A stretch of 47,669 nt of DNA from a virus. The notes under the pieces were generated by a model. It searched no databases. It was not told where the DNA came from and saw only the letters and a program-made list of their open reading frames with translations. Position numbers and translations under genes: made by a program. The stretch covers positions 1-47,669 of IMG/VR virus record IMGVR_UViG_3300025011_000075; one strand, 5' to 3'. Positions 33,901-42,357 of this stretch are shown in pieces. Every line of letters begins with the position of its first letter. Position 1 is the stretch's first letter.

Positions 33901-36900
33901 CCCTGTTAAATAGTTTTGATAATCAGAAGTAGATTTATATGAATTAGATGAATTAGATGATACACCAGATGTTGTATAAGTAGGTTGACTACCAATTTGA
34001 TTTTTTAATAATTTTTCTCTTTCTCTTATTTTTTCATTTTCTTCTTCTAATGATTTAAGATATTCTTTTGAGCCTATAATCATTTTTTCTCTATCATTGC
34101 GAAGTCTATTGAGAGTGTTATTAAGAGAATCTACTGAGTTTTTGTATGTTTTTGTTGCGTCTGTGAGATCATCTAATGCTTCTTTGTTCTTTTCATTTTC
34201 TTTAGTATTATCACTTGTAGATTGTGTTAAATCTGGCAAAGAACTATTTAAACTGTCATCAATACTTGCTATACTATCATATAATTCTTTTAATTTTTTA
34301 TCTTCTTCTTTATATTTTTTATTTAATGCATTTATTTTAGTAGAATTAGGACTTCTTATTCCTGCTAACAATATATCTAAATCACTGGAATATGGTGTAT
34401 CTTTTCCTTGTGATCTATCTAAAGTATTTTGTGTTTGTGCTTCAGATAACCATTTTTGATCTATTTTTGCATTGTTTAATGAATATAATATTGCAATTTC
34501 TCCACCAAGAGATTTTATTACTCCTAAACTTGTTTTAACTTGATCTTGTAATTTTATTTTATTATTTATTAATTGTTGTTTTGTGGCACTCTCATTTTCA
34601 TCTGCTAATTCTTTTTGTTCTTTTGCTTCTTTCTTCATTGCTTCAATAACTTTATTAGATATAGTTATTGTATCGCCTTTTACATCTATTAAATGTGGAT
34701 AACTTTGAGTTAATATTGCAGTTATATCATTTAATTTTCTCTGCTCTTCTGCTGTTAAATTACTTTTATTACTTAATTCTGTATAAGTATCAATTAATTT
34801 AACATTATTATCAGCAACTTTTGTTTGATTATTAGCTTGATCTATTAATGTTTTTTGATATTCTGTGGAATTATCTTTTGCGATACCTAAAGTTTCTGAT
34901 AATATATTTTGCTTTTCATTTATTGCTTCTAATACTTCATTTACTGTATGATATTGTGTAATATTTATTCCCATTTGTACTGCTAAATCTTTTAATTCTT
35001 TAGATAAATATTTTACAGATGTTGATTGAAATCCAAAAGTCCCAGATTTATGTTCTTGGTCTATTTCTTCAATCTTACCTTTTAATTCACCTAATTTTTT
35101 AATTGTAGCATCAATATCATTAACATCTTGTAACTCTGGACTACCTACTTTATTCGATCTTTCAATAATATCATCTAATTTTTGTTTTGTTTCTTCATAA
35201 GTTTTATTTAGCTGTTCTTGCTCTTCTCTTACTTGTTTAAAATGCCCTAACACCATAGGAATAGCTGTTAAAGCAAATAATACCCATGTTAAAGGATTTT
35301 TTAGCATTGCTTTAGAAAAAGCTAATAAACTTACAGTAGCAGTTTTTATAGTTGTACTAAGTGTAGCATATGATATTGCTAATTTTTGATTTATTGGGAT
35401 AGCAGTTGTTGCAATTCCATTTCTTATAGCAAAATCTTTAATCTCTGTTTTTATTGCAGGTAATAATTTAAGTAAAATTACACTTCCTAAAATAATAATA
35501 GAATTTACTAATAAACCATTAAATTTAGTCATTTCAGTTAACCCATTAATATATTGCGAAGCAACACTTAAAACAGAACTCATTGCTTTTTTTACGCCTG
35601 ATTCTCCCATTGTATAAGCCAATTCTTGAAATGCTGCTTTGTTGCGATTTATTTGACTTTCTAAAGAATGTAAATGTTTATAATTTTCTTCAATTGCAGA
35701 TCCTAATGATGTTTGTGCTGTAGAAGTAGCATCTAAAGATATTTGAAAATTGTCGAATAATGCCATAAGTCTCGTTATATGATGTTTCCCTGCTAAACTT
35801 TCTGCAATATATGTTTTTTCTGCTCTAGTCATAGAATCCCATTTATTAGCAACTTCACCATATATTTGACCTAATGGCAATAACTCACCAGTAATATCTT
35901 TAACTGCTATACCCATAGAAGCAAGTGCTTCTTGTGCTTTATCTGTATTTATTCTAGCAAATGAAAATTTTAACATATTTCCAATTTGGTTTCCAGATTC
36001 TCGCGTGGCAGTACCGATACTTGTCGTAAAACCAATTAATTCGTCGAGTGTTACACCAAATTGTTGTGCAGATTCTCCAGCCTTATTTATACTTTGTGCT
36101 AGACCTATACTCGTAATTGCAAAATTATTATCAACTTCGTTTAATTTGTCGATAATTGTCGAACTTTTTTCAGCTTCAACATTAAACTGTGCTAAAATTC
36201 CGGTAAGATACGATGCCATCTGTCCAGTTTCTAATCCGGTTACATTAGATCCAAGCATACTAGTACGTGCTAATGCTACTGATTGTTCTGCGTTATATCC
36301 TTGTTTAGCGAATTCTATTTCGGCATCTAATGCTTGTGTTATAGATTTTGCCATCATATTAGCAGATTCAGCAGTATCACGCATCAATTTAACCCAATTA
36401 GTATTATTATCTAAAACTTTACTTAATTCTGTTAATTTAGTATCAACATCTATAATTTCTCTTCCTATTTGCTGGATGCTATTGGCAACTGAGTAAAATA
36501 TTCCCGTAGCTCCCGCCCAAAGACTTATCTTCTCAAAAGCCGTCTTAAATGCAGAACCTAAATCCCATGTTCTTGTCATTAAATCTCTTATAGACTCACT
36601 AAATTTATGTGTTTCACCAGTTAATTTATTGACATAAGCAGTTACACTTGTTATTTTAGAACCTTCTCTTAATCTTTGTGTTACTTTTATGTATTTTTCT
36701 GTTTCTTGTATATTGGCCTCTAATAATTTCTTCCCATGCATTAAACTATTATTATAATATTCATGTGCATGAGTAACATTACGAACAGCATTCTCCATTT
36801 TAGGATACTGTTGAAAATTAAAACCTTGCGAATCTTTACTAGCAATCCTAGTTTGATCATATACTCTTTTAATTGCATTTTCTAATCTCTGTAATCTTTC

Positions 36901-38397
36901 TATATCTTTATCAGAAACTATTTGACCAGATATATTTTTTTGTTGCATATTGCTTATTAATGTTTTATATCTTAATAATGCTTTTTCTAATGGTGCAAAT
37001 TGTTCAGGAGATAAATTATTAAACTTAACACCTAGATTTAAAGCATTTTGTGATTTTGTGTTAAGTTGTTTATTTATTCTTTCTTGATTAGCAATAAATT
37101 TTTGTTGTTCTTGTTCTCTTAATTTCATTCCTCTTAAAAATTCAGCGTTTTCTTGATCTATTAATTTAATACTTGTTTGATGTGCTTTTAATTTTTGTTC
37201 TGCTGTTTGTCTTAGAGATTTAATGTAATTTTGCTCATTCTTTTCTCTTTGACTTTGTTCTTGTTGCATTTGTTTTACAGAATCTTGAATTTGTTTTTGT
37301 TTTAATTTTTGTGCATCTTGTTCTAATTTCTCACGAAGTCTTATTCCACGCAAAAATTCCTTATTTTCTGCATCAAAATCTTTACCTTGTATTTTATTAC
37401 TATTAACATAACCTTTTAATTTTTCTTCTTTTTCTTTTCTTAATAATTTAATACTATCTTGCAATAATTTTTCTTTATCTTTTTGTTCTTGTTTTAATTG
37501 CTTAACTCTTATATTTGCTTCTTTATAAAAATCTTTAGATTCTTTTGCCAGTATTTTTTGTTGTGTTAAATGTGCATCGAGTTTTTGTTTTGCGGTTTGT
37601 CTTAATAATTTTATATAATCGTTTTCATTTTTTATTCTTTCTTTTTGTTCTAATTGTAATTGCTTAACTGCTTCATTTATATTTATTTGTTTTATTTTTT
37701 TAGCATCTGCTTCTGCTTTCTGTTGTACTTTATAATATTTTTGATGATAATCATTAGATTCTTTCGCTAACTTAGCAGATTCCCTTGCTAATTTCATCTG
37801 TTCTTTTAATGCATCTGCATTTTTCTTAACACCATAGTCATTGTCTGATCTATATACATTATCTTGTCCTGGTTTTGAAGTGACAGTAGTTTTAATGCCA
37901 GTTTGAGAATTTAAATATGTTTGATCTTGTCTTAATGTATCTCCATTAGCTTTCTTTAATTTAATGGTTCTAATTAAATTTCCATATTCATTATTTAATT
38001 TTTTAATTGCTTCTGTTTCTTTGCTAATACTATTCGATACCTGTGCATTTTGCTGTTTTGCAATTTTATTTTTATCTATTATTTCCGTAGTTTTCTGTAT
38101 TATTTCACCATTTGCTTTTATTGTTTCAGAATATTTTTTTACACTTCCATCTAATTCCTTTGTTATCTGTGTGTATTGAGTGGAAGATTTATTAGCTTGT
38201 TGTGTTACTACATTCATACTTTCCATTACTTTTGAAATATTATTAATTGTAGAAATTATTTTATCATCTATCTTTATCTCAATATTTAATTTGCTCAAAT
38301 TTTTAACTAAATTTTCTACTTCAGTTTTTAGATTAGTAACACTAGTAGATTGTAGTATTGTCTTGATCATGATAGAGAGATCGTTGTTATTTGGCAT
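30985..38397 (-). CDS. Tape measure protein with M15 peptidase and lytic transglycosylase domains
   Basis: A 2470-residue tape measure protein. Residues ~30-480 are coiled coil with degenerate repeats (KEFLRGIRLREKLEQDA, AEFLRGMKLREQEQQ). The conserved TMP core spans about 670-900 (ASYLTGILAQFN, ESGNQIGNMLKF). Hydrophobic segments follow near 960-1050 (VNSIIILGSVILLKLL; PLTWVLFALTAIPMVL). A D,D-carboxypeptidase-type M15 domain lies at about 1490-1610 (SPHHTGQAVDIS, EPWHIE) and a lytic transglycosylase at about 1650-1770 (NIESGFNP, SSGASGLMQFLPSTW). The rest is coiled coil. It sets tail length and should cut peptidoglycan during DNA entry; at about 1.5 angstrom per residue (family rule) the tail would be several hundred nm. 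ATG behind AAAGGAG. Confidence 0.92.
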   Translation of the reverse strand: MPNNNDLSIMIKTILQSTSVTNLKTEVENLVKNLSKLNIEIKIDDKIISTINNISKVMESMNVVTQQANKSSTQYTQITKELDGSVKKYSETIKANGEIIQKTTEIIDKNKIAKQQNAQVSNSISKETEAIKKLNNEYGNLIRTIKLKKANGDTLRQDQTYLNSQTGIKTTVTSKPGQDNVYRSDNDYGVKKNADALKEQMKLARESAKLAKESNDYHQKYYKVQQKAEADAKKIKQININEAVKQLQLEQKERIKNENDYIKLLRQTAKQKLDAHLTQQKILAKESKDFYKEANIRVKQLKQEQKDKEKLLQDSIKLLRKEKEEKLKGYVNSNKIQGKDFDAENKEFLRGIRLREKLEQDAQKLKQKQIQDSVKQMQQEQSQREKNEQNYIKSLRQTAEQKLKAHQTSIKLIDQENAEFLRGMKLREQEQQKFIANQERINKQLNTKSQNALNLGVKFNNLSPEQFAPLEKALLRYKTLISNMQQKNISGQIVSDKDIERLQRLENAIKRVYDQTRIASKDSQGFNFQQYPKMENAVRNVTHAHEYYNNSLMHGKKLLEANIQETEKYIKVTQRLREGSKITSVTAYVNKLTGETHKFSESIRDLMTRTWDLGSAFKTAFEKISLWAGATGIFYSVANSIQQIGREIIDVDTKLTELSKVLDNNTNWVKLMRDTAESANMMAKSITQALDAEIEFAKQGYNAEQSVALARTSMLGSNVTGLETGQMASYLTGILAQFNVEAEKSSTIIDKLNEVDNNFAITSIGLAQSINKAGESAQQFGVTLDELIGFTTSIGTATRESGNQIGNMLKFSFARINTDKAQEALASMGIAVKDITGELLPLGQIYGEVANKWDSMTRAEKTYIAESLAGKHHITRLMALFDNFQISLDATSTAQTSLGSAIEENYKHLHSLESQINRNKAAFQELAYTMGESGVKKAMSSVLSVASQYINGLTEMTKFNGLLVNSIIILGSVILLKLLPAIKTEIKDFAIRNGIATTAIPINQKLAISYATLSTTIKTATVSLLAFSKAMLKNPLTWVLFALTAIPMVLGHFKQVREEQEQLNKTYEETKQKLDDIIERSNKVGSPELQDVNDIDATIKKLGELKGKIEEIDQEHKSGTFGFQSTSVKYLSKELKDLAVQMGINITQYHTVNEVLEAINEKQNILSETLGIAKDNSTEYQKTLIDQANNQTKVADNNVKLIDTYTELSNKSNLTAEEQRKLNDITAILTQSYPHLIDVKGDTITISNKVIEAMKKEAKEQKELADENESATKQQLINNKIKLQDQVKTSLGVIKSLGGEIAILYSLNNAKIDQKWLSEAQTQNTLDRSQGKDTPYSSDLDILLAGIRSPNSTKINALNKKYKEEDKKLKELYDSIASIDDSLNSSLPDLTQSTSDNTKENEKNKEALDDLTDATKTYKNSVDSLNNTLNRLRNDREKMIIGSKEYLKSLEEENEKIREREKLLKNQIGSQPTYTTSGVSSNSSNSYKSTSDYQNYLTGKTNVNPMILERLGALAKDYNTKINITSGYRSLAEQQAIWTSRGGSNGGYIAHPGSSPHHTGQAVDISGAIKDLIANGKITNEILSKYGLVRRLTGKVNEPWHIETSEYQDIVSGKMTREQFYKMYGGGNNFDTSQWGKYNTTTPTTVNINGVSSDVKFADLINKAVINNIDAEKLGITPALIAGMINIESGFNPKAKNASSGASGLMQFLPSTWREEGKGGDVFDPETNINAGVAYLIKRVKQAGNLKEGIKGYGEGTEEYYNKVINSYKNYGLSPVTVSTSSSTDVQNAQDALTNDMIAEQQKLAEDREKNSLQWWEAHWIKYDADMQDIQDKRNFIKEKSNTLSPVSQEYRDNLDLETDSLKEEQDKLHEAAELARLAMNSPVYKDNQRALKELQDRVEKYSTAWWNLQKEINDTNFEKINSQLTEFDNTISDLNNNTSNLEKELSMLENGTTEYNDKFKEVVISHKQEQIILQNKRTYLEAQLMLVEKGTVAYEELKQKLQEVTSAELDLNKALYDKKMSLADDIISIYKDMYEKQKDYALDAIDKQMDAEDKRHDQATKNIESEMKQYEDFINEKLDLLNDQENQEDYTQNLNKLQKEESDIQKQINKLSLDDSYEANAKRFDLQKELTAKQEEIEKLQTDRSRELRKDNLNDQLDAYKKDNEAKKDAEDDKYDTVKDSLDDQKDITEKYYDNLINDEQKFSKIREDIIKGNFTNIQNELTKFQSTAGSKFKSLGDNIQTNFINQVSNALSMIKSFNDANGVSIGDSSSSGNGSNDSGSDNSTVHSQYYPWKSQINEIVYLKGEWEKGSESGDQTKMAWAAKAAEGYYNQIDDDNTKNLLHSMDYDTAYDWYKTQVYHEGGFISNSKPSKIMDIVNKLFNTKSNESVVKMLKGELAIPENNVMKNFMPNMQNFISSITPSFNLQPQVAGAGNVNYNLTLNIDNLNGTRKDANMVFTEIVSGLKRMGK

Positions 38398-38438
38398 TAT
38401 TTCACACTCCTTTGTATTAGTAGAGGTATAATAAAAAT

Positions 38439-38463
38439 ACCCCTACATTTGGAGAGTAGGGGT
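38439..38463 (-). terminator. Terminator between recombinase and tape measure genes
   Basis: ACCCCTAC (38439-38446) and GTAGGGGT (38456-38463) form a perfect 8-bp stem, followed on the minus strand by ATTTTTATTATAC. It stands just upstream of the tape measure RBS, so tail transcription must read through it or start after it. Confidence 0.75.
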
Positions 38464-38590
38464 TTGTTTTGGATTTGTTTTTGATTGTTGTTTTGGTTAT
38501 TGTATTATTTTTTTATGTACGATAATTTATGTAAATAATTATATTTGTAATATGTAGAATTATTAATTAAAATGAGGATTTTATAACGAA

Positions 38591-39619
38591 TTACAAATCA
38601 CCTAATGATTTATTTTCAACTTGTTTAATTCCAGAAGAATCAAAATATTTACCTAATTCATCATCAACTTCTTGGTCATTATATATTGATATCATCGAGG
38701 TAGACTGCCATCCAATCACATCCTTAATTACATCTGCTGGAATATTTGCTTTACATAAATCCGTACAAAATTTGTGACGGGCTGAATGAAAGTAATAGAA
38801 GATACCAAGTATGTTAGAGAATGTATTTGCCCAAGAATTAAGTAATGAAATATCTCCTGGTTTCCAAACACCATTTCTTTTATTCCAAAATAATTCTTCT
38901 CCTTGAATACCTAATTCTTCACGTTGTTTCATCCATAAATCAAAATATGGTTTAAATTTACTAACCAAAACGTAACGATAGAGCATCTTACCCCTAGAAC
39001 TACGTCCTTTAGTTTTGATCTTTTCAGGTGTTTTATATAAAGCACCATATTTAATATTTTCATCAGTAAAAAAACTTACTTTAAATCTCAATAATTCTTG
39101 TTTTCTTGAACCACTTGCAACAGCCAAAGCTAATGCACATGCTTGTTGATATTTTTCTTTTTTAACTAAATAATCTAATAAATAATCAACTTGTTCATCA
39201 CTTAATACTGTTTTATCTCTAACTTCTTGCTTTGGTGGAGCAGGGATTTTATTTACTATATTACGATATCCTTCATAAACGTCATCTAGTATTGATTCTA
39301 TGTAGTTTGACATACTACTAATAGCAGCTTTTAATCTTCTAACTCTATTAGAACTTAGATTTTGAGTATTGACAAGCCAATTTTGATATTTAAGAATGTC
39401 TCTTTTATTAAAATCAACATAAAATTTATTCTTATTATATTGTAAATTCCAAACTAAACAAATTTCAATATCATTGCAGTATCCTTTTATACTACCAGAT
39501 GCCATGTCTTTACCTCTACAGTAATCCAAAAATTCATTCATTAATTCCTTATTTTCATTTGAAACTTGTTCCCATAATTCAGGTGTAACTATACTATGTT
39601 GTTCTGTTTTTCTACCCAT
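38591..39619 (-). CDS. Tyrosine recombinase/integrase
   Basis: A 342-residue tyrosine recombinase. The SAM-like core-binding domain lies at about 20-125 (CRGKDMASGSIKGYCNDIEI) and the catalytic domain from about 135. Catalytic residues: Arg in ASGSRKQELLRF (~169), Lys in TKGRSSRGK (~203), His-x-x-Arg in HSARHKF (~278), Trp in IGWQS (in place of the second His, as in some relatives) and Tyr in SMISIYND (~312). All parts appear present. Its ATG shares a base with the stop of the preceding repeat nuclease (TAATG), so the two are translationally coupled. It may resolve multimers or integrate a second element, since a serine integrase is also present. Confidence 0.88.
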   Translation of the reverse strand: MGRKTEQHSIVTPELWEQVSNENKELMNEFLDYCRGKDMASGSIKGYCNDIEICLVWNLQYNKNKFYVDFNKRDILKYQNWLVNTQNLSSNRVRRLKAAISSMSNYIESILDDVYEGYRNIVNKIPAPPKQEVRDKTVLSDEQVDYLLDYLVKKEKYQQACALALAVASGSRKQELLRFKVSFFTDENIKYGALYKTPEKIKTKGRSSRGKMLYRYVLVSKFKPYFDLWMKQREELGIQGEELFWNKRNGVWKPGDISLLNSWANTFSNILGIFYYFHSARHKFCTDLCKANIPADVIKDVIGWQSTSMISIYNDQEVDDELGKYFDSSGIKQVENKSLGDL

Positions 39620-41394
39620 TAAGACACATCCTTTAAATTATTATTTATATTATCAATCTTATTTAACAACAAATTATACAATGTTTCTATATCACTTTTC
39701 TTAAAGTCATTTTTATATAAATCAATCAAAATTAAATTATTATCTTCACATAATTTAATTTTATAATCTGCTTTATCACTATACCATTTATGCTCCATCA
39801 TACCGAATATTTCTATAAAATAATCAATATTATTTATATTAACAATGTAATCAAATCTAAATCTTCTAGTAAAATCTTTTATGTATTTTGAATAATGATC
39901 TTCTTGTCTAAAACTTAATCCTTTATTTTCTAACATTATACAAAAATCAAATTCATATGATGATCTACAATAATTGCCTTGTGGAGTAATACTACATTTA
40001 CTGTTTTGTTTTCCATTTATAATACCAGAAATTTTCAATGATTCAATAAATCCACCAAATTCTATATTATAACTAGAACTAGATGCCATCCATTCACACA
40101 TATTAACATCTTTTTGAGTAGGAATTCTACCTAATCTTTCATATAATTCTTGCAAATCTTCTATTAAATCACTCCTTGATTTATGTCTTCCAATTACAGT
40201 AGGTATAAAATCACAATAAACTTGAAGTTGATAAACACTTCCAAAATGAAATTCATATGCACCCATTGAATAAAATTCTTCTTTATTTCTAGAATAATAC
40301 TCAATATCTCTACTATGTGGTGTTCTACCTAATATTGAATATAATTCTTTATATTTTTTAATCATATCTAATTTTATAGCATGATTATTATGTTTATAAT
40401 AATCTACATTTATTTGACTATATAATTCTTGAATACTATAAAATTTTTTAAATAAAACTGATTGACTTGGAATATCACATAAAATAAATAATTCTTTCAT
40501 TCCAGGTAATATATCTTTTTCTGTATAATTATTATAAATAAATTCTTTTAAATTTTTTAATATAATATCCGTATCCATACTTTCTCTATTATATAACCAT
40601 TCTTTATCTTGCGGAATTTCAATATTGGCAATTAATAATGCATTCTCAAAACTACCAAATCTTTCTCTATAAATATAATCACTTGGATAATCATTATTAT
40701 TTTTTAAATCTCTAGTAGTTGGTAATCCATATTTATCATAGTAATCTTGTAGATAAATTATTAATTCTTCATTTGATTTATTTTTAAATTTAGAAAAATA
40801 TTTACTTTCTATATCTTCTGGTATATGTATATTTAACATATTTAAGATTTCTTTATATGTTCCAAATCTATTTCTATATACAACCATACTATATAAACCA
40901 TATTCTTTAAATTTAGAAATTGGAATAATACCATGTGTTGTTAAAACTTGTTTAAGTTGTTCTAATAAAATATCATCTTCTAAATATACTTTATTATTTT
41001 TTAAACTATTTTCTTTATTTTTAGGTATTGGGATATTTGCTTTAATTATTGCATCTTTAAAACTTCCAAATCTAATACGATATACTTCTGCATTTGGCAT
41101 ATCTTCATCTTTATTAATTTCTTTTTTAATAGGGAAACCATTTTTATCATAAAAGTTTTTAAGTTTATCTAATAATTCATTATCAGTAAAATATATATGA
41201 TTTAATTTTAAACCACATACCTCATCAAGTTTTGTTTTACCACCAAATCTACTAAACAAAACTTTACCACTTGGAAAATATTTGTTACTTTTTGATTCAT
41301 TGTTTACATCATCTTGTGTTGGAGTTTTACCTAATCTACTTGCAAAATCTTTATACTTTTCAATTATCTCTTCATCTGTATACTTTATTGCCAT
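39619..41394 (-). CDS. Modular repeat DNA-binding nuclease (HNH_repeat-like array + PD-ExK/Vsr-like domain)
   Basis: A 591-residue protein made of seven repeats of about 65 residues. Each has the pattern (ELLxxLxxxYxxxG..P...) then (Y..RFGSFxxAL), as in the homing-endonuclease-associated repeat. The C-terminal ~120 residues are a nuclease-like domain (SSYEFDFCIMLENKG, RFRFDYIV, YFIEIFG). Repeats 2, 3 and 4 are closest to consensus (RIRFGSF, RNRFGTY, RERFGSF); 1, 5, 6 and 7 are more diverged. I infer a modular DNA reader that guides cleavage. It is coupled by TAATG to the tyrosine recombinase. ATG 41394 behind AAAGGAG. Confidence 0.75.
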   Translation of the reverse strand: MAIKYTDEEIIEKYKDFASRLGKTPTQDDVNNESKSNKYFPSGKVLFSRFGGKTKLDEVCGLKLNHIYFTDNELLDKLKNFYDKNGFPIKKEINKDEDMPNAEVYRIRFGSFKDAIIKANIPIPKNKENSLKNNKVYLEDDILLEQLKQVLTTHGIIPISKFKEYGLYSMVVYRNRFGTYKEILNMLNIHIPEDIESKYFSKFKNKSNEELIIYLQDYYDKYGLPTTRDLKNNNDYPSDYIYRERFGSFENALLIANIEIPQDKEWLYNRESMDTDIILKNLKEFIYNNYTEKDILPGMKELFILCDIPSQSVLFKKFYSIQELYSQINVDYYKHNNHAIKLDMIKKYKELYSILGRTPHSRDIEYYSRNKEEFYSMGAYEFHFGSVYQLQVYCDFIPTVIGRHKSRSDLIEDLQELYERLGRIPTQKDVNMCEWMASSSSYNIEFGGFIESLKISGIINGKQNSKCSITPQGNYCRSSYEFDFCIMLENKGLSFRQEDHYSKYIKDFTRRFRFDYIVNINNIDYFIEIFGMMEHKWYSDKADYKIKLCEDNNLILIDLYKNDFKKSDIETLYNLLLNKIDNINNNLKDVS

Positions 41395-41442
41395 CAAAAC
41401 ATCTCCTTTAATATTTTATTTTGTTTCCTTATCCATCTCATC

Positions 41443-41470
41443 CTTATAAAAAGAGTGATAAAACAGTCAA
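41443..41470 (-). promoter_or_regulatory. Promoter for the repeat nuclease-recombinase pair
   Basis: TTGACT (41470-41465), 16-base spacer, TATAAG (41448-41443) on the minus strand, about 45 bases before the ATG. The -35 overlaps the closing arm of the structured element at 41460-41513. Confidence 0.55.
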
Positions 41471-41513
41471 TAGTTAAGGATTACTACTTTCGGGAGCGAC
41501 CCTAGACTGTTTT
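41460..41513 (-). terminator. Three-way-junction hairpin (terminator-like) ahead of the repeat nuclease
   Basis: An outer stem AAAACAGTC (41460-41468) / GACTGTTTT (41505-41513) encloses two short hairpins, TAGT/ACTA and GGG/CCC. On the minus strand it ends in TTTT. It is one of several such nested structures in this genome. Confidence 0.55.
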
Positions 41514-41623
41514 TATATCATCACACAAAAATGACCACCACAAATAAATGTGATAGTCATTGTTCTGTAATAAATTATGTAATAAACTAAACTTTATATA
41601 TTAATCTACAATAAAATAAAAAG

Positions 41624-41645
41624 AGAGCAGATTTATGTCTGCTCT
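41624..41645 (-). terminator. Terminator after the HU gene
   Basis: AGAGCAGA (41624-41631) and TCTGCTCT (41638-41645) form an 8-bp stem followed on the minus strand by TTTTTATTTTATTG. Confidence 0.65.
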
Positions 41646-41687
41646 TTTAAATATTTCTATTCAATTGTAAATTAAAATCCCAACATA

Positions 41688-41774
41688 CCAATCACCAATC
41701 ACCAATCAATATTTAGTTAAACTATTATATATTTAATGATTATATAATTATATTAACCCAATAAACTAAATATT
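41688..41774. repeat. Iteron-like triple CCAATCA repeat and long dyad
   Basis: CCAATCA occurs three times in tandem (41688-41708). Next to it AATATTTAGTT (41708-41718) and AACTAAATATT (41764-41774) form a perfect 11-bp inverted pair around a 45-base, almost pure A+T centre. Iterons beside an easily melted dyad suggest a replication origin or an HU/recombinase binding site. Confidence 0.4.
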
Positions 41775-41845
41775 TTTATTAATATGAAATAGAATCTCTT
41801 AGTCTATACTAAGTATGTATTAATTATTCTTCCATATTCATATTC

Positions 41846-42175
41846 CTACTCAACAACATCTTTCTTCTTCCTTGTTTTCTTAATCTTCTCCGCAATCTCA
41901 ATACCTACAACTGCATCTTTCCATTTCTTACCTAACTTTACTTTTACTACGTTTTTAGGAGCAATTTCAATTTCAGTCATATCTTGCGGATTATGACCTT
42001 TCCTACCTTTCCTTAAAGTTGGAGTAAGAATTATGTAGTTATTTAATTTTACTTCTTCTCCATTACTTAATGCTTTCTCAACACTTAGTAAAAATGCATC
42101 TAATGCTTGTTCTGCTAACTTTTTAGTCATTTCCCCTAATTCGGACATACTTGTGATCATTTCTTCTCTTTTCAT
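41846..42175 (-). CDS. HU/IHF-family DNA-bending protein
   Basis: A 109-residue HU-like protein. The helical N-terminus is followed by the beta-arm region with the family signature (LTPTLRKGRKGHNPQDMTEI, then VVKVKLGKKWKDAV) and a basic tail (KKTRKKKDVVE). It bends DNA and may assist the adjacent recombinase or replication. ATG behind AAAAGGAG. It lies between a head-tail-type gene and the recombinase/nuclease pair, separated from the latter by 450 bases containing iterons and terminators. Confidence 0.85.
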   Translation of the reverse strand: MKREEMITSMSELGEMTKKLAEQALDAFLLSVEKALSNGEEVKLNNYIILTPTLRKGRKGHNPQDMTEIEIAPKNVVKVKLGKKWKDAVVGIEIAEKIKKTRKKKDVVE

Positions 42176-42357
42176 AATAAAATCATTTCTCCTTTTAATT
42201 TATATTATTTTTATTTCCTCAGTTGTTTGTTTTCTGAGGTTATTTGTAGTATACAATTATATTTACAATTTGTCAAGGAATTTGTGAAAATATTTTTGAG
42301 ATTTATAAAATTTATTTTTTGATTATATTTTATTTTAAAAAGTAGGAAGGTAAGATG

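Noticed and set aside
36005-36496. Plus-strand reading frame inside the tape measure gene
   Set aside because: It mirrors the coding strand of the tape measure gene, lacks an RBS and has no recognisable domain.
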